Assembly: GCA_904390925.1 (NCBI GenBank)
Contig: CAJFMB010000003.1
Span: forward strand, 1-64,000
DNA length: 64,000 nucleotides
Source of the DNA: an uncultured Subdoligranulum sp.
Lineage (GTDB): Bacteria > Bacillota > Clostridia > Oscillospirales > Ruminococcaceae
Direction: 5' to 3'
Made by a program: the position numbers and the translations under genes. Below, one piece after another: positions 37,099-45,371 of this stretch (position 1 is the stretch's first letter; the number at the start of each line of letters is the position of its first letter). A model generated the notes under the pieces. The model saw only the letters and a list, made by a program, of their open reading frames with translations. It made no database searches and had not been told where the DNA came from.

Positions 37099-38388
37099 TC
37101 AGCCCTCCGCCTCGGTGGACAGCAGCTTGACGGCGGGGAAGTGGACCCGGCCCCAGCCGGACGCCCAGGTGGGCATCGACAGGTCGGCGCTGGTCACCTC
37201 AAAGGCAAACTCGGTCACCGGCTTGTCCAGACAGACCGCCTGGGCCAGTGCGCCGTCAAAAATGTCCAGATAGAAGAAATACTGGCCCTCGCCCAGCAGC
37301 GACGGGTCAAATTCAAACTCCGTCACATACAGATGCCCCGGCTCGGCGGAGCCCAGGTTCACCGGATGGGTGATGCCCACCGGCGAGGAATCCCGGTAAT
37401 GCAGGTTCATTTTCAGGTTCACGCCGGCGAACGGCTCCGACACCCGCCAGGCAATGCGGATGCGCATCTTTTCGGTGTCGGCAAAGACACTGGATTCCTT
37501 GCCCACAAAGTCCAGCGATTCCAGTCGCAGCCGTTTGCCGGCGCTCTGGTTCATGCGGGAGACATCCTTCAAATCATAGTGCACCACGTTCACGTCGGTG
37601 GTGTCCATGTAGATGGCAATGGCCTGTTCCACGTCGCCGTCAAAGATGACGCGGCCCTTGTCCAGCACCACGCACCGGGTGCACAGCTGCCGGATGGTGG
37701 ACATGTTGTGGCTGACATACAGGACGGTGCGGCCTTCCTGGCCGGCCACATCGCTCATCTTGCCCAGGCATTTCTGCTGGAACTTCATGTCGCCCACCGC
37801 CAGGACCTCGTCCATGACCATGATCTCACTGTCCAGGTGGGCGGCCACGGCAAAGGCCAGCTTGACAAACATGCCGCTGGAATACCGCTTCACCGGCGTG
37901 TCGATGAAGTCGCCGCACTCGGAAAATTCGATGATCTCATCCACCTTGGCGTCGATCTCGGCCTTGGTCATGCCCAGGATTGCACCGTTCATGTAGATAT
38001 TCTCCCGCCCGGTCATCTCGTTGTTGAAGCCGGTGCCCACCTCCAGCATGCTGGCCACACGGCCCTTGAGGCGGATTTCCCCTTCGGTGGGGGCGGTGAT
38101 GCGGGAGAGAATCTTCAACAGGGTGGACTTGCCGGCGCCGTTGCGGCCGATGATGCCCAGCGCCTCGCCCTGGTAGACGGTCAGGTCCACGCCGTTGAGC
38201 GCCATGAAGGTCTGGCCGAACAGCCGCTGGTCGGTGCCGATGACGGTGTTGGGGTCCTCCTTGCCGCGGACACGGGCCCACCAGCTCTGCAGGTCGTGGG
38301 TCAGGGTGCCGCCGCCGATCTGTCCCAGCTTGTATTGCTTTTTCAGTCCCCGCACTTCAATGACGGGATTTTTCTCAGACAAAGACAT
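37099..38388 (-). CDS. wzt: Polysaccharide ABC exporter ATPase with Wzt-like C-terminal domain
   Basis: Drives export of undecaprenyl-linked glycan. The 429-aa protein has Walker A GRNGAGKST near residue 77, signature YSSGMFVKLAFAVA and Walker B IMVMDEVLAVGD. After residue 290 a beta-sandwich (MRIRIAWRVSEPFAG...GQYFFYLDIFDG) matches the Wzt carbohydrate-binding domain, which in O-antigen systems recognises a terminal cap on the finished chain. TagH of teichoic-acid export is the alternative. Start 38388 follows AAGGGGGC; 10 nt separate it from wzm. Confidence 0.9.
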   Translation of the reverse strand: MSLSEKNPVIEVRGLKKQYKLGQIGGGTLTHDLQSWWARVRGKEDPNTVIGTDQRLFGQTFMALNGVDLTVYQGEALGIIGRNGAGKSTLLKILSRITAPTEGEIRLKGRVASMLEVGTGFNNEMTGRENIYMNGAILGMTKAEIDAKVDEIIEFSECGDFIDTPVKRYSSGMFVKLAFAVAAHLDSEIMVMDEVLAVGDMKFQQKCLGKMSDVAGQEGRTVLYVSHNMSTIRQLCTRCVVLDKGRVIFDGDVEQAIAIYMDTTDVNVVHYDLKDVSRMNQSAGKRLRLESLDFVGKESSVFADTEKMRIRIAWRVSEPFAGVNLKMNLHYRDSSPVGITHPVNLGSAEPGHLYVTEFEFDPSLLGEGQYFFYLDIFDGALAQAVCLDKPVTEFAFEVTSADLSMPTWASGWGRVHFPAVKLLSTEAEG

Positions 38389-38398
38389 GGCTGCCCCC

Positions 38399-39274
38399 TT
38401 ACACGGTATCCATAAAGGTCTTTTCAATCCGGCTGAAGAGAATCACGCCGATGAACAGCGCCACCGCGGTAAACACCAGGCTGTAGACAAACATGCCGAT
38501 GTCCGCCGAGCCGGTGCCCAGTGTTGCGGTGCGGAAAATCTCCACCGGCGCCGTCATGGGGTTCAGCCGCATCAGGAATGCCAGCCGGGGGCTGTTGCCC
38601 AGGGTGGACAGCGGATAGACCACAGGGGAAATGTACATCCACAGCTGCACGCCGAAGCTGACCGCAATGGCCAGGTCCCGGTACTTGGTGGTCAGGCTGG
38701 AGACAATGATGCCCACGCCCAGGCCCAGCAGCATCACCTGCAATACCACCACCGGCACTGCCCACATCCAGACGGTCAGGTGCATCTGCGCTCCGGTGAG
38801 CCAGAAATACAGCCAGAAGATCACGAACATGGCCGCCTGGATCAAAAAGTTGATCAGACTGGTCAGCACCTGGCTGATGGGGGTGGTCAGGCGGGGAAAA
38901 TACACCTTGCCGAACACCTGGCTGTTGGCCACAAAGGTGTTGGCGGTGTTGTTGATGCAGGTGGAAAAGAAGGTCCACACGGTGTTGCCCGCCATGTAGA
39001 ACAGAAAGCTGGGGGTGCCGTCGGTGGACAGACCGGCGATGCCGCCGAACACCACATTGAACAGCACGGTGGTCAGCAGCGGGTTGAGCAGCACCCAGGC
39101 GGGGCCCAGGATGGTCTGTTTGTACAAAACCGCAAAATTGCGCTTGACGAACATGATGATCAGATCGCGGTAGCGCCACAGCTCCCGCAGGTCGATATCA
39201 AACCAGCCGGTGCGCGGGCGGATGATGGTGGTCCACTCCCCCTGGCTGCCGCTGTTTTTGGAAATGTTTGGCAT
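38399..39274 (-). CDS. wzm: Polysaccharide ABC exporter permease
   Basis: 291-aa ABC-2 type permease with six membrane helices, pairing with the ATPase next to it. A cytoplasmic N-terminus with LRELWRYRDLIIMFVKRNF and the re-entrant-like LGPAWVLLNPLL region are typical of Wzm/TagG. Start 39274 follows AGGAGA with 7-nt spacing; the frame is open 200 nt further up, but that part overlaps the promoter. First gene of the operon. Confidence 0.92.
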   Translation of the reverse strand: MPNISKNSGSQGEWTTIIRPRTGWFDIDLRELWRYRDLIIMFVKRNFAVLYKQTILGPAWVLLNPLLTTVLFNVVFGGIAGLSTDGTPSFLFYMAGNTVWTFFSTCINNTANTFVANSQVFGKVYFPRLTTPISQVLTSLINFLIQAAMFVIFWLYFWLTGAQMHLTVWMWAVPVVVLQVMLLGLGVGIIVSSLTTKYRDLAIAVSFGVQLWMYISPVVYPLSTLGNSPRLAFLMRLNPMTAPVEIFRTATLGTGSADIGMFVYSLVFTAVALFIGVILFSRIEKTFMDTV

Positions 39275-39379
39275 ATCGGATTCTCCTGGTCTTGTCAATT
39301 TGGGTCCCGGTCTGCGTCCGGACAACCGGCTTTGCAGCGCCGCTGTTTTACCGGCACGGGAAAAATTCATACACGCCTT

Positions 39380-39408
39380 ATTGTACCATGCACAGCGGAA
39401 AAATACAA
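39380..39408 (-). promoter_or_regulatory. Promoter of the ten-gene surface-glycan operon
   Basis: Minus strand: -35 TTGTAT, 17-nt spacer, -10 TACAAT. It gives a leader of about 100 nt before wzm. It is the only good promoter I see for 28221-39274. Confidence 0.6.
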
Positions 39409-39440
39409 ACCCGTCCGCGGGCATTGCCGGGCCCGGACAG

Positions 39441-39476
39441 AAAAAAGCCGCCCCGGCCAAACAGGGCCGAAGCGGC
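39441..39476 (-). terminator. Terminator after degV
   Basis: Minus strand: GCCGCTTCGGCC / GGCCGGGGCGGC stem followed by TTTTTT. It insulates the glycan operon from pdxK-trmL-degV. Confidence 0.8.
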
Positions 39477-39490
39477 AAAACAGAACAAAG

Positions 39491-40393
39491 TTACGGCAGC
39501 GGCGGCAGATAGTCGCACAGGCGGCGGGGCTTGCCCTCAAAGACGATGGCCACCGCGTCGGGGCCGGTGTTGGCGCTGACGGCAGCGCCCAGCTGGAAAG
39601 TGCACATCGGTGCATGGCCGAATTCCTTCTTGCACAGCTTGACCAGCTCGTCCCGGCGGTCGGTGGATTCGGTGTAGGCGACCATGTAGGGGGTGTCCTT
39701 CAGGTTTTCCACCCGGGTGCGGATCCACTTCAGCATGGCGGGCATGACGTTGTTGTCACCGCGGACCTTGGCCTCCACCTTGCTGATGCCGTCATTCAGG
39801 CTGATGATGGGGCGCAGGCCCAGCAGTTCCCCGGCAAACGCCGCGGCGGCCGAGATGCGTCCGGATTTCTTCATCTGTTTCAGGCTGAAGGCAGCCAGGC
39901 AGACTTCCACTTTGGCAAACTTTTCTTCCATCTCCAGCACGGCATCGGCCACGCTGGCACCGTTGCGCACCTTGCGGGCGCACTCACAGACATACCAGCC
40001 GAACACCATCGAGTAGGTGTGGCTGTCCACCAGACGGATCTTCATGGTGCAGTCGGGGCGTTCCTCGTACAGCATCTTCGCAGCGGCGATGGCGTTGTCG
40101 TAGGTGCTGGACCCTGCCGAGTTGATGGAGGCATGCACCACGTCGGTGTATCCCTCGTCGGCAAACCGGGTATAGAATTCCAGCCACTGCAGTGAGGTGA
40201 TGGCGGCGGTGGTGGGGCATCCGGTTGCCTCGCGCATCATTTTGTAGAACTGGTCGTTGGTCATGTCCTTGCGCTCGATGTACTCCTTGCCGTCCAGATT
40301 GACGGGAAAGCAGGCAATCTCAATGCCGTACTTTTCCGCCAGATCAGCAGGGATATCGCAGCTGGAGTCGGTCAGAAAGGCTACTTTGCTCAT
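39491..40393 (-). CDS. DegV-family fatty-acid-binding protein
   Basis: DegV (FakB-type) proteins bind a fatty acid and can present it to the FakA kinase. The 300-aa protein has the N-terminal FLTDSSCDIPADLAEKYGIE, the TTAAITSLQWLEFY segment and the central RLVDSHTYSMVFGW typical of the family. Start is either ATG 40393 behind GGATGTG or an in-frame GTG at 40402; I use the ATG. No fakA gene is in the window. Confidence 0.88.
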   Translation of the reverse strand: MSKVAFLTDSSCDIPADLAEKYGIEIACFPVNLDGKEYIERKDMTNDQFYKMMREATGCPTTAAITSLQWLEFYTRFADEGYTDVVHASINSAGSSTYDNAIAAAKMLYEERPDCTMKIRLVDSHTYSMVFGWYVCECARKVRNGASVADAVLEMEEKFAKVEVCLAAFSLKQMKKSGRISAAAAFAGELLGLRPIISLNDGISKVEAKVRGDNNVMPAMLKWIRTRVENLKDTPYMVAYTESTDRRDELVKLCKKEFGHAPMCTFQLGAAVSANTGPDAVAIVFEGKPRRLCDYLPPLP

Positions 40394-40429
40394 GATTTTC
40401 ACATCCGTTCCTGTTGTTGTGGGACAAGC

Positions 40430-40954
40430 TTACTCGCCCCAGGTATATTGTGTCAGCTGGCCGTGGGTTTCCAGTCCGGCAAAATCCCACTGCCGCAGTA
40501 CCTCGTAAACGCCTACCGCCACCGAATTGGACAGATTCAGGCAGCGCTCCCCCCGACGCATGGGAAACCGCACACACTGGTCGGGGTGTGCGGCCAGCAG
40601 CGATTCCGGCAGGCCGGCGTCCTCCCGCCCGAACACCAGATAACAGCCGTCGGGATATTGGACATCGGTATGTCGGTGCAGACCCTTGGAGGTGAAATAG
40701 AAAAACGGGCCGGAATTTTTCTGCAAAAAATCCGCGTAGTCCTGATAATATGTTATATCAAGCTGACCCCAGTAGTCAAGCCCGGCGCGCTTGAGTTTCC
40801 GGTCGTCAATGGCAAAGCCCATCGGCCCCACCAGATGCAGCCTGGCCCCGGTCACCGCACAGGTGCGGGCCACGTTGCCGGTGTTCTGGGGAATGCGCGG
40901 TTCCACCAGAACAATGTTCAATGTATTCAGATGCTCGTTTGTGGGTTGGTTCAT
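40430..40954 (-). CDS. trmL: tRNA (cytidine/uridine-34 2'-O)-methyltransferase
   Basis: SPOUT enzyme methylating the wobble ribose of tRNA-Leu isoacceptors. The 174-aa protein has LVEPRIPQNTGNVARTC at the N-terminus, LVFGREDAGLP, and RCLNLSNSVAVGVYEVLRQ forming the knot. Length and motifs match TrmL rather than larger TrmH proteins. Between pdxK and degV with 36-nt gaps on both sides, so one operon. Confidence 0.92.
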   Translation of the reverse strand: MNQPTNEHLNTLNIVLVEPRIPQNTGNVARTCAVTGARLHLVGPMGFAIDDRKLKRAGLDYWGQLDITYYQDYADFLQKNSGPFFYFTSKGLHRHTDVQYPDGCYLVFGREDAGLPESLLAAHPDQCVRFPMRRGERCLNLSNSVAVGVYEVLRQWDFAGLETHGQLTQYTWGE

Positions 40955-40990
40955 TCTTTTTTCACGTCCTGAAACAATATTTTGACCGGG

Positions 40991-41812
40991 TTACCGGCCT
41001 GCCAGCATCGGCAGGGCACTTTCCAGCCAGACGCCCAGCCGCTCATCGGCGCCCTCCGGCGTGGCGCGGATACAGTCCGCCACAAAGGCGGCGGCAGCCT
41101 GCACGGCGGCCTCCGGCACATTGCCCTGCATCAGCCGGCCGCAGACCACCGCGCCGAAAATGTCCCCGGTGCCGTGGTACATCCGCGGAATCAGCGGGGT
41201 GCGCACCACAAAGCTGCTGCCGTCCCGCCCGGCACCCACACAGGCAATGCTGCGCCCGGCGGGCACGCCGGTGACCACCACCTGGGGGCACAGCCGGGTC
41301 AGCTGTGCAGCCTGCCGGCAGGCGGATTCCAGCGTGACCGTCTCGGCGGGGGCTTCACCCAGCAGCAGTGCCGCCTCGGTGGTGTTGGGCAGTATCAGCC
41401 CGGCCTTGGCGCACAGCGACCGCATGGCAGGGATCATGTCCTCCGAAAGTCCGGCGTACATCCTGCCGTGGTCGCCCAGAACCGGGTCCACCACCGCCAA
41501 TGCCCCGGGCCAGGATTCCATGGCCTGCTCCACCAGTTTGGCCTGATTGGCGTCCGCCAGGTAACCGGAATAGATGCAGTCAAACCGCAGCCCCAGCCGC
41601 TGATAATGGGCCAGCGCCGCGGGCCCGTAGCCGGGATTGGACATCCGGGCCGGGGTGCCCAGTCCGCCGGTATGGGTGGACAGGATGGCGGTGGGCAGCG
41701 CCACCGGCTGCACCCCCAGCGCCGCCAGCACCGGGGTGATGACCGAAAGGGCCGCCCGGCCGAAGCAGGGCAGATCATGGATGCAGAGAACAGTTTTGGG
41801 GGCAGAGATCAT
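40991..41812 (-). CDS. Pyridoxal/pyridoxamine kinase (PdxY/PdxK type)
   Basis: Ribokinase-fold enzyme making pyridoxal phosphate from B6 vitamers. The 273-aa protein has a glycine-rich N-terminal HDLPCFGRAALSV, AILSTHTGGLG, VVDPVLGDHGRMY and the anion-hole GTGDIFGAVV. Its ribosome site is weak. It supplies PLP, the cofactor of SerC encoded nearby, though no direct link is shown. First gene of pdxK-trmL-degV. Confidence 0.88.
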   Translation of the reverse strand: MISAPKTVLCIHDLPCFGRAALSVITPVLAALGVQPVALPTAILSTHTGGLGTPARMSNPGYGPAALAHYQRLGLRFDCIYSGYLADANQAKLVEQAMESWPGALAVVDPVLGDHGRMYAGLSEDMIPAMRSLCAKAGLILPNTTEAALLLGEAPAETVTLESACRQAAQLTRLCPQVVVTGVPAGRSIACVGAGRDGSSFVVRTPLIPRMYHGTGDIFGAVVCGRLMQGNVPEAAVQAAAAFVADCIRATPEGADERLGVWLESALPMLAGR

Positions 41813-41894
41813 GGCAACAACGCTCTTTTCTATCAGTCAGAAATGAAGGAAAAGCCCGGCCGGTAGGACGGGCCCTTCCGAAAAATCTGACACG

Positions 41895-41923
41895 ATTTTA
41901 CCACATCCCGCCTGGCAAAAAAA
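41895..41923 (-). promoter_or_regulatory. Possible promoter of pdxK-trmL-degV
   Basis: Minus strand: extended -10 TGGTAAAAT (the hexamer is 41900-41895). The only -35 candidate, TTTTTT, is poor and lies in the T-run of the preceding terminator. Leader about 75 nt. Confidence 0.4.
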
Positions 41924-41976
41924 GGCGCAACCCGGCGAAAGCAAACTTTTTGTCTGCAAACGGCCCGGATTGCGGG
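41917..41976 (-). terminator. Probable terminator of the 42049-42300 gene
   Basis: Minus strand: CGCAATCCGGGC pairs with GCCGGGTTGCG (one bulge and one G-U pair) across a long loop, followed by CCTTTTTTT. Confidence 0.5.
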
Positions 41977-42048
41977 TAAAACAGGCAGCACAGCCCCTGA
42001 CGCATAATACAGGCGAAACGGGGCAAAGTAGCTACTGCGGGGGCAGGG

Positions 42049-42300
42049 TCAACGGTCGTTCAGACTTTCCCCGCAGTAAGGGCAGCAGTCGGTGGTGGAG
42101 CTCAGGTAATGAAGCAGGTGGCCGCAGTGCGGGCAGCGGTGAAAGATCAGGAAAAACACATAATCCGCGACGCACAGACCGATGGCGGTCCACCCCGGAA
42201 CAGGCAGGTCCTGAACGGAACCCATCAGGGCGATCAGTGCGGCGATGGTCAGCACAATCCAGAAAATCCAGCGGACCAGGCGGAGCTTGATTTTTTTCAT
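42049..42300 (-). CDS. Small membrane protein with zinc ribbon
   Basis: 83-aa protein of unknown role. A basic N-terminus (KKIKLRLVR) leads to two membrane helices (about 11-27 and 36-53). The C-terminal RCPHCGHLL...CCPYCGESL is a two-knuckle zinc ribbon facing the cytoplasm if the N-terminus is inside. GGAGGAGGG precedes ATG 42300. A short hairpin (CCCG/CGGG) lies next to that ribosome site and could limit access to it. Confidence 0.75.
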   Translation of the reverse strand: MKKIKLRLVRWIFWIVLTIAALIALMGSVQDLPVPGWTAIGLCVADYVFFLIFHRCPHCGHLLHYLSSTTDCCPYCGESLNDR

Positions 42301-42347
42301 GATATCCCTCCTCCCGAAAAACGGGCAGCCGACAGTCTTATTTTTCT

Positions 42348-42377
42348 AGTTTACCATATTTTCTGCCGGAAGGACAA
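42348..42377 (-). promoter_or_regulatory. Promoter of the zinc-ribbon membrane gene
   Basis: Minus strand: -35 TTGTCC, 18-nt spacer, extended -10 TGGTAAACT. Confidence 0.5.
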
Positions 42378-42449
42378 GGCAGGGCAGAGGCTCTGCCCGT
42401 CCTTTTCCCATAGATCATTCCCGAAAACAGAACAAAGGAGGAAACGCCG

Positions 42450-42626
42450 ATGAAATCCATGGCACAGGCAGCCGCCATTGCAGCAGGCATGGCGGCAGGC
42501 GCCGCGGTGGCCTACACCGTCACCCGCGACCAGAATACCATGCGCAAGACCGTGCACAAGATGACCCGCAGCGCTGAAAAGGCGCTGGAAGACCTTGACC
42601 GCATGGTTGCCCGCTACACCCGCTGA
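42450..42626 (+). CDS. Small Ala/Gly-rich protein, 58 aa
   Basis: Open frame MKSMAQAAAIAAGMAAGAAV... with a perfect AAAGGAGG ribosome site 8 nt before ATG 42450. Residues 4-22 form a small-residue helix that could enter the membrane; the rest is an amphipathic basic helix (RKTVHKMTRSAEKALEDLDRM). It resembles YtxH-like surface or stress proteins in layout but has no clear family. Its only downstream structure is the very long hairpin at 42635-42684. Confidence 0.65.
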   Translation: MKSMAQAAAIAAGMAAGAAVAYTVTRDQNTMRKTVHKMTRSAEKALEDLDRMVARYTR

Positions 42627-42634
42627 TGCCAGCA

Positions 42635-42684
42635 AGGCCTGGCCGGCGGTGGAGGAGATGCTCCTCTGCCGCCGGCCGGGCCTG
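42635..42684. terminator. Very long hairpin between convergent genes
   Basis: About 23 paired bases with a 3-nt ATG loop: AGGCCTGGCCGGCGG pairs with CCGCCGGCCGGGCCT, then TGGAGGAG with CTCCTCTG, using a few G-U pairs. The T-run is weak (GTTTG on plus), so termination would rest on the stem. It separates the small gene (plus) from serA (minus). Confidence 0.55.
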
Positions 42685-42720
42685 TTTGCAGTATAAAAAG
42701 GTATCTCGTGAGAATGAATT

Positions 42721-43881
42721 TTACAGAATCCGCACCCGGATGATCGGCTCGGCAGCCGCCAGCCGCTCGGCCAGGCCTGCATCCAGGCTGCCGGTCACAT
42801 CCAGCATGGTGTAGGCCACATCCTTCCGGCTCTTGTTGACCATGTTCTCAATATTCAGGTTGGCACTGGTCATGACGCTGGTGATGGCGGAAATCACGCC
42901 GGGCTCATTCTTGTGGATGACACAGATCCGGCGGCCGCCGGCGCGGGGCTGCTGGACATCCGGCAGGTTGACGCTGTGCAGGATGTTGCCGTTTTTCAGG
43001 TAGTCGCTCAGTTCCGCGGCAGCCATGACGGCACAGTTGGTTTCGCTCTCCGGGGTGGAGGCGCCCAGGTGCGGCGTGCAGCAGACGCCCTTGACCCCCA
43101 GCAGCTCCTCGCTGGGGAAGTCGCAGAAATACTGGGCCACTTTGCCGCTGTCCAGCGCGGCCAGAATGGCGGCATTGTCGGCCAGCTCACCGCGGGCAAA
43201 GTTCAGCACCCGGACCCCGTCCTTGCACATATTCAGCGTCTGGGCGTTGATGGTGTGCTTGGTGGAGGGCATATAGGGCACGTGGATGGTCAGGTAATCG
43301 CACCGGGGCAGCATATCCGCCAGCGAGATGCAGTGCTGGACGCTGCGGGACAGACTCCAGGCCGCGTCAATGCTGATGTAGGGGTCGTAACCCAGAACCT
43401 CCATGCCCAGCGAGATGGCGGCGTTGGCCACCCGGGAGCCGATGGCGCCCAGGCCGATGACGCCCAGCGTCTTGCCGCGCAGCTCGGGACCCACAAACTG
43501 CTTTTTGCCCTTTTCCACATCCTTGGCCAGGGTGGGGCTGCCCTTCAGACTCTGTGCCCAGACAATGGCGTCGGACATGTTGCGGCTGCCCGCCACCAGG
43601 GCACCGATGACCAGTTCGGCCACGGCGTTGGCGTTGGCACCCGGCGTGTTGAAGACCACAATGCCGGCCTCGGTGCACTTGTCAATGGGAATGTTGTTGG
43701 TGCCGGCGCCCGCCCGGGCGATGGCCAGCAGGCTTTCGGGCAGAGGCTTGTCGTGCATGTCGGCGCTGCGCACCAGAATGCCCTGGGGAGCGTCGGTATC
43801 GTTATCCACCTCGAACAGGTTGGGGGCCAGCTTGGCCAGGCCCACCGGCGAGATGGCGTTGAGTGTTTTAATGGTATACAT
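42721..43881 (-). CDS. serA: D-3-phosphoglycerate dehydrogenase
   Basis: First step of serine synthesis: 3-phosphoglycerate + NAD to 3-phosphohydroxypyruvate. The 386-aa protein has RAGAGTNNIPID, the NAD-binding GKTLGVIGLGAIGSRVA, catalytic Arg/Glu/His regions (NFARGELADN, PHLGASTPES) and a C-terminal ACT domain (CVIHKNEPGVISAITSVM) that usually senses serine. It lies 31 nt downstream of serC, so serC-serA is one operon. Confidence 0.95.
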   Translation of the reverse strand: MYTIKTLNAISPVGLAKLAPNLFEVDNDTDAPQGILVRSADMHDKPLPESLLAIARAGAGTNNIPIDKCTEAGIVVFNTPGANANAVAELVIGALVAGSRNMSDAIVWAQSLKGSPTLAKDVEKGKKQFVGPELRGKTLGVIGLGAIGSRVANAAISLGMEVLGYDPYISIDAAWSLSRSVQHCISLADMLPRCDYLTIHVPYMPSTKHTINAQTLNMCKDGVRVLNFARGELADNAAILAALDSGKVAQYFCDFPSEELLGVKGVCCTPHLGASTPESETNCAVMAAAELSDYLKNGNILHSVNLPDVQQPRAGGRRICVIHKNEPGVISAITSVMTSANLNIENMVNKSRKDVAYTMLDVTGSLDAGLAERLAAAEPIIRVRIL

Positions 43882-43912
43882 GGGAATGCACCTCGTTGCG
43901 TTTCAGTTTTGG

Positions 43913-45010
43913 TCAGGCGTTTTCCTTGCGGAACTGTTCCATAAAGGCCACCAGTTTGTCCACGCCCTCCGGCGGCATGGCGTTGTAGATGGAGGCCCGC
44001 ATGCCGCCCACCAGGCGGTGGCCCTTCAGGTTGACAAAGCCGGCCTCGGTGGCGGCGGCGCAGAATTTCTTGTCCATCTCCGGGTCGGGGCTGGTGAAGG
44101 TCACATTCATCAGGCTGCGGTACTTGTTCTCCACAGGATTCTTGTAGAAGTCCTGGCTGTCCAGATAATCATACAGCACCTTGGCCTTGGCCTCGTTGAT
44201 CTTTTTCATCTCGGCCAGACCGCCGATGTCGTGCTCCAGATAGTCCATCACCAGCCCGGTCATGTAGATGCACCAGCAGGGCGGAGTGTTGTACATGCTG
44301 TCCTTGGCCAGCAGGGTGGTGTAGTTCATCATGGTGGGGATCTGTTCCGGCGTGATGCCCTTGGCGCTCTTGCCCAGCAGGTCCTCCCGGATGATGGCGA
44401 TGGCCATGCCGGCGGGGGCGACGTTCTTCTGCACGCCGAAATAGATGCAGCCGTACTTGGTCACGTCCACCGGCTCGGAGAAGATCATCGAGCTCATGTC
44501 CGCCACCAGCGGCAGACCGGGCACTTCGGGCACCTCCACATACCGGGTGCCGAAGATGGTGTTGTTCTGGCAGATGTGCACGTAGCTGGCGTCGGCGTCG
44601 TACCGGATGGCCTTCACGTCGGGAATGCAGGTGAAGTTCCGGTCCTTGCTGGAAGCGACGATGCTGGCCTCACCGAATTTGGCGGCCTCCTCCGCGGCCT
44701 TCTTGGAGAAGTTGCCGGTCACCAGATAATCGGCCTTGCCGGTGGTCATGAAGTTCAGCGGGACCATGGCAAACTGCTGGGTGGCGCCGCCCTGGAAAAA
44801 GCCGATTTTATAGTTGTCAGGCACATTCAGAACCCGGCGGATGGCTGCCTCGGTGTCCTGGATGATCTGGTCAAACCACTTGCTGCGGTGACTCATCTCC
44901 ATCACGCTCTGGCCGGAGCCGTGGTAATCCAGAAGCTCTGCCTGGGCACGCTGCAAAACCGGAAGCGGCAGCATCGAAGGCCCCGCGCTGAAGTTGTAGA
45001 CACGATTCAT
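43913..45010 (-). CDS. serC: Phosphoserine aminotransferase
   Basis: PLP enzyme converting phosphohydroxypyruvate + glutamate to phosphoserine + 2-oxoglutarate. The 365-aa protein begins MNRVYNFSAGPSMLPLPVL and has FFQGGATQQFAM and the PLP lysine in YFGVQKNVAPAG. Start 45010 follows GAGAGGGAG; the longer open frame to 45202 crosses the promoter. No serB phosphatase gene is in the window. Confidence 0.96.
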   Translation of the reverse strand: MNRVYNFSAGPSMLPLPVLQRAQAELLDYHGSGQSVMEMSHRSKWFDQIIQDTEAAIRRVLNVPDNYKIGFFQGGATQQFAMVPLNFMTTGKADYLVTGNFSKKAAEEAAKFGEASIVASSKDRNFTCIPDVKAIRYDADASYVHICQNNTIFGTRYVEVPEVPGLPLVADMSSMIFSEPVDVTKYGCIYFGVQKNVAPAGMAIAIIREDLLGKSAKGITPEQIPTMMNYTTLLAKDSMYNTPPCWCIYMTGLVMDYLEHDIGGLAEMKKINEAKAKVLYDYLDSQDFYKNPVENKYRSLMNVTFTSPDPEMDKKFCAAATEAGFVNLKGHRLVGGMRASIYNAMPPEGVDKLVAFMEQFRKENA

Positions 45011-45106
45011 GGTATGACTCCCTCTCTTGCATGGTTTTCGGCGGCCGGAAATTTCCCGGCGGCTGGCTGCGGCAGGCAACCGTCTGTCTGCCGTGACGAT
45101 ACAACC

Positions 45107-45136
45107 ATTATACGACCCTGCCACCGGCGGATGCAA
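45107..45136 (-). promoter_or_regulatory. Promoter of serC-serA
   Basis: Minus strand: -35 TTGCAT, 18-nt spacer, -10 TATAAT. Leader about 90 nt. Divergent from the promoter at 45301-45330. Confidence 0.65.
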
Positions 45137-45300
45137 CGGCCAAACCGCCGTCACACTGCCGAAAAAACCGCCCCAAACCGGGCTTGTGCAGACAAAACGC
45201 ACAACTGTTTTTGAAACGAATACATTATCTTTTACAAAAACCGCAGAAAATACAGCGAGAATTTGGCGTCATCCGGACAGGACGCTGCCAAACAAACCAC

Positions 45301-45330
45301 TTGACAAAATATCTGCGGCAAATGTAAAAT
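45301..45330 (+). promoter_or_regulatory. Promoter of the BlaI-family gene
   Basis: -35 TTGACA (45301-45306), 18-nt spacer, -10 TAAAAT (45325-45330), about 40 bp before the ATG. Confidence 0.65.
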
Positions 45331-45371
45331 AAAAACCAGAAAAATTAAGACAAATATGGGAGGAAAACACC

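Noticed and set aside
41849-41880. Attenuator in the pdxK leader
   Set aside because: A GGAA...TTCC stem with AAGCCCG/CGGGCC pairing exists, but it has two mismatches and no T-run at the right distance on the minus strand.
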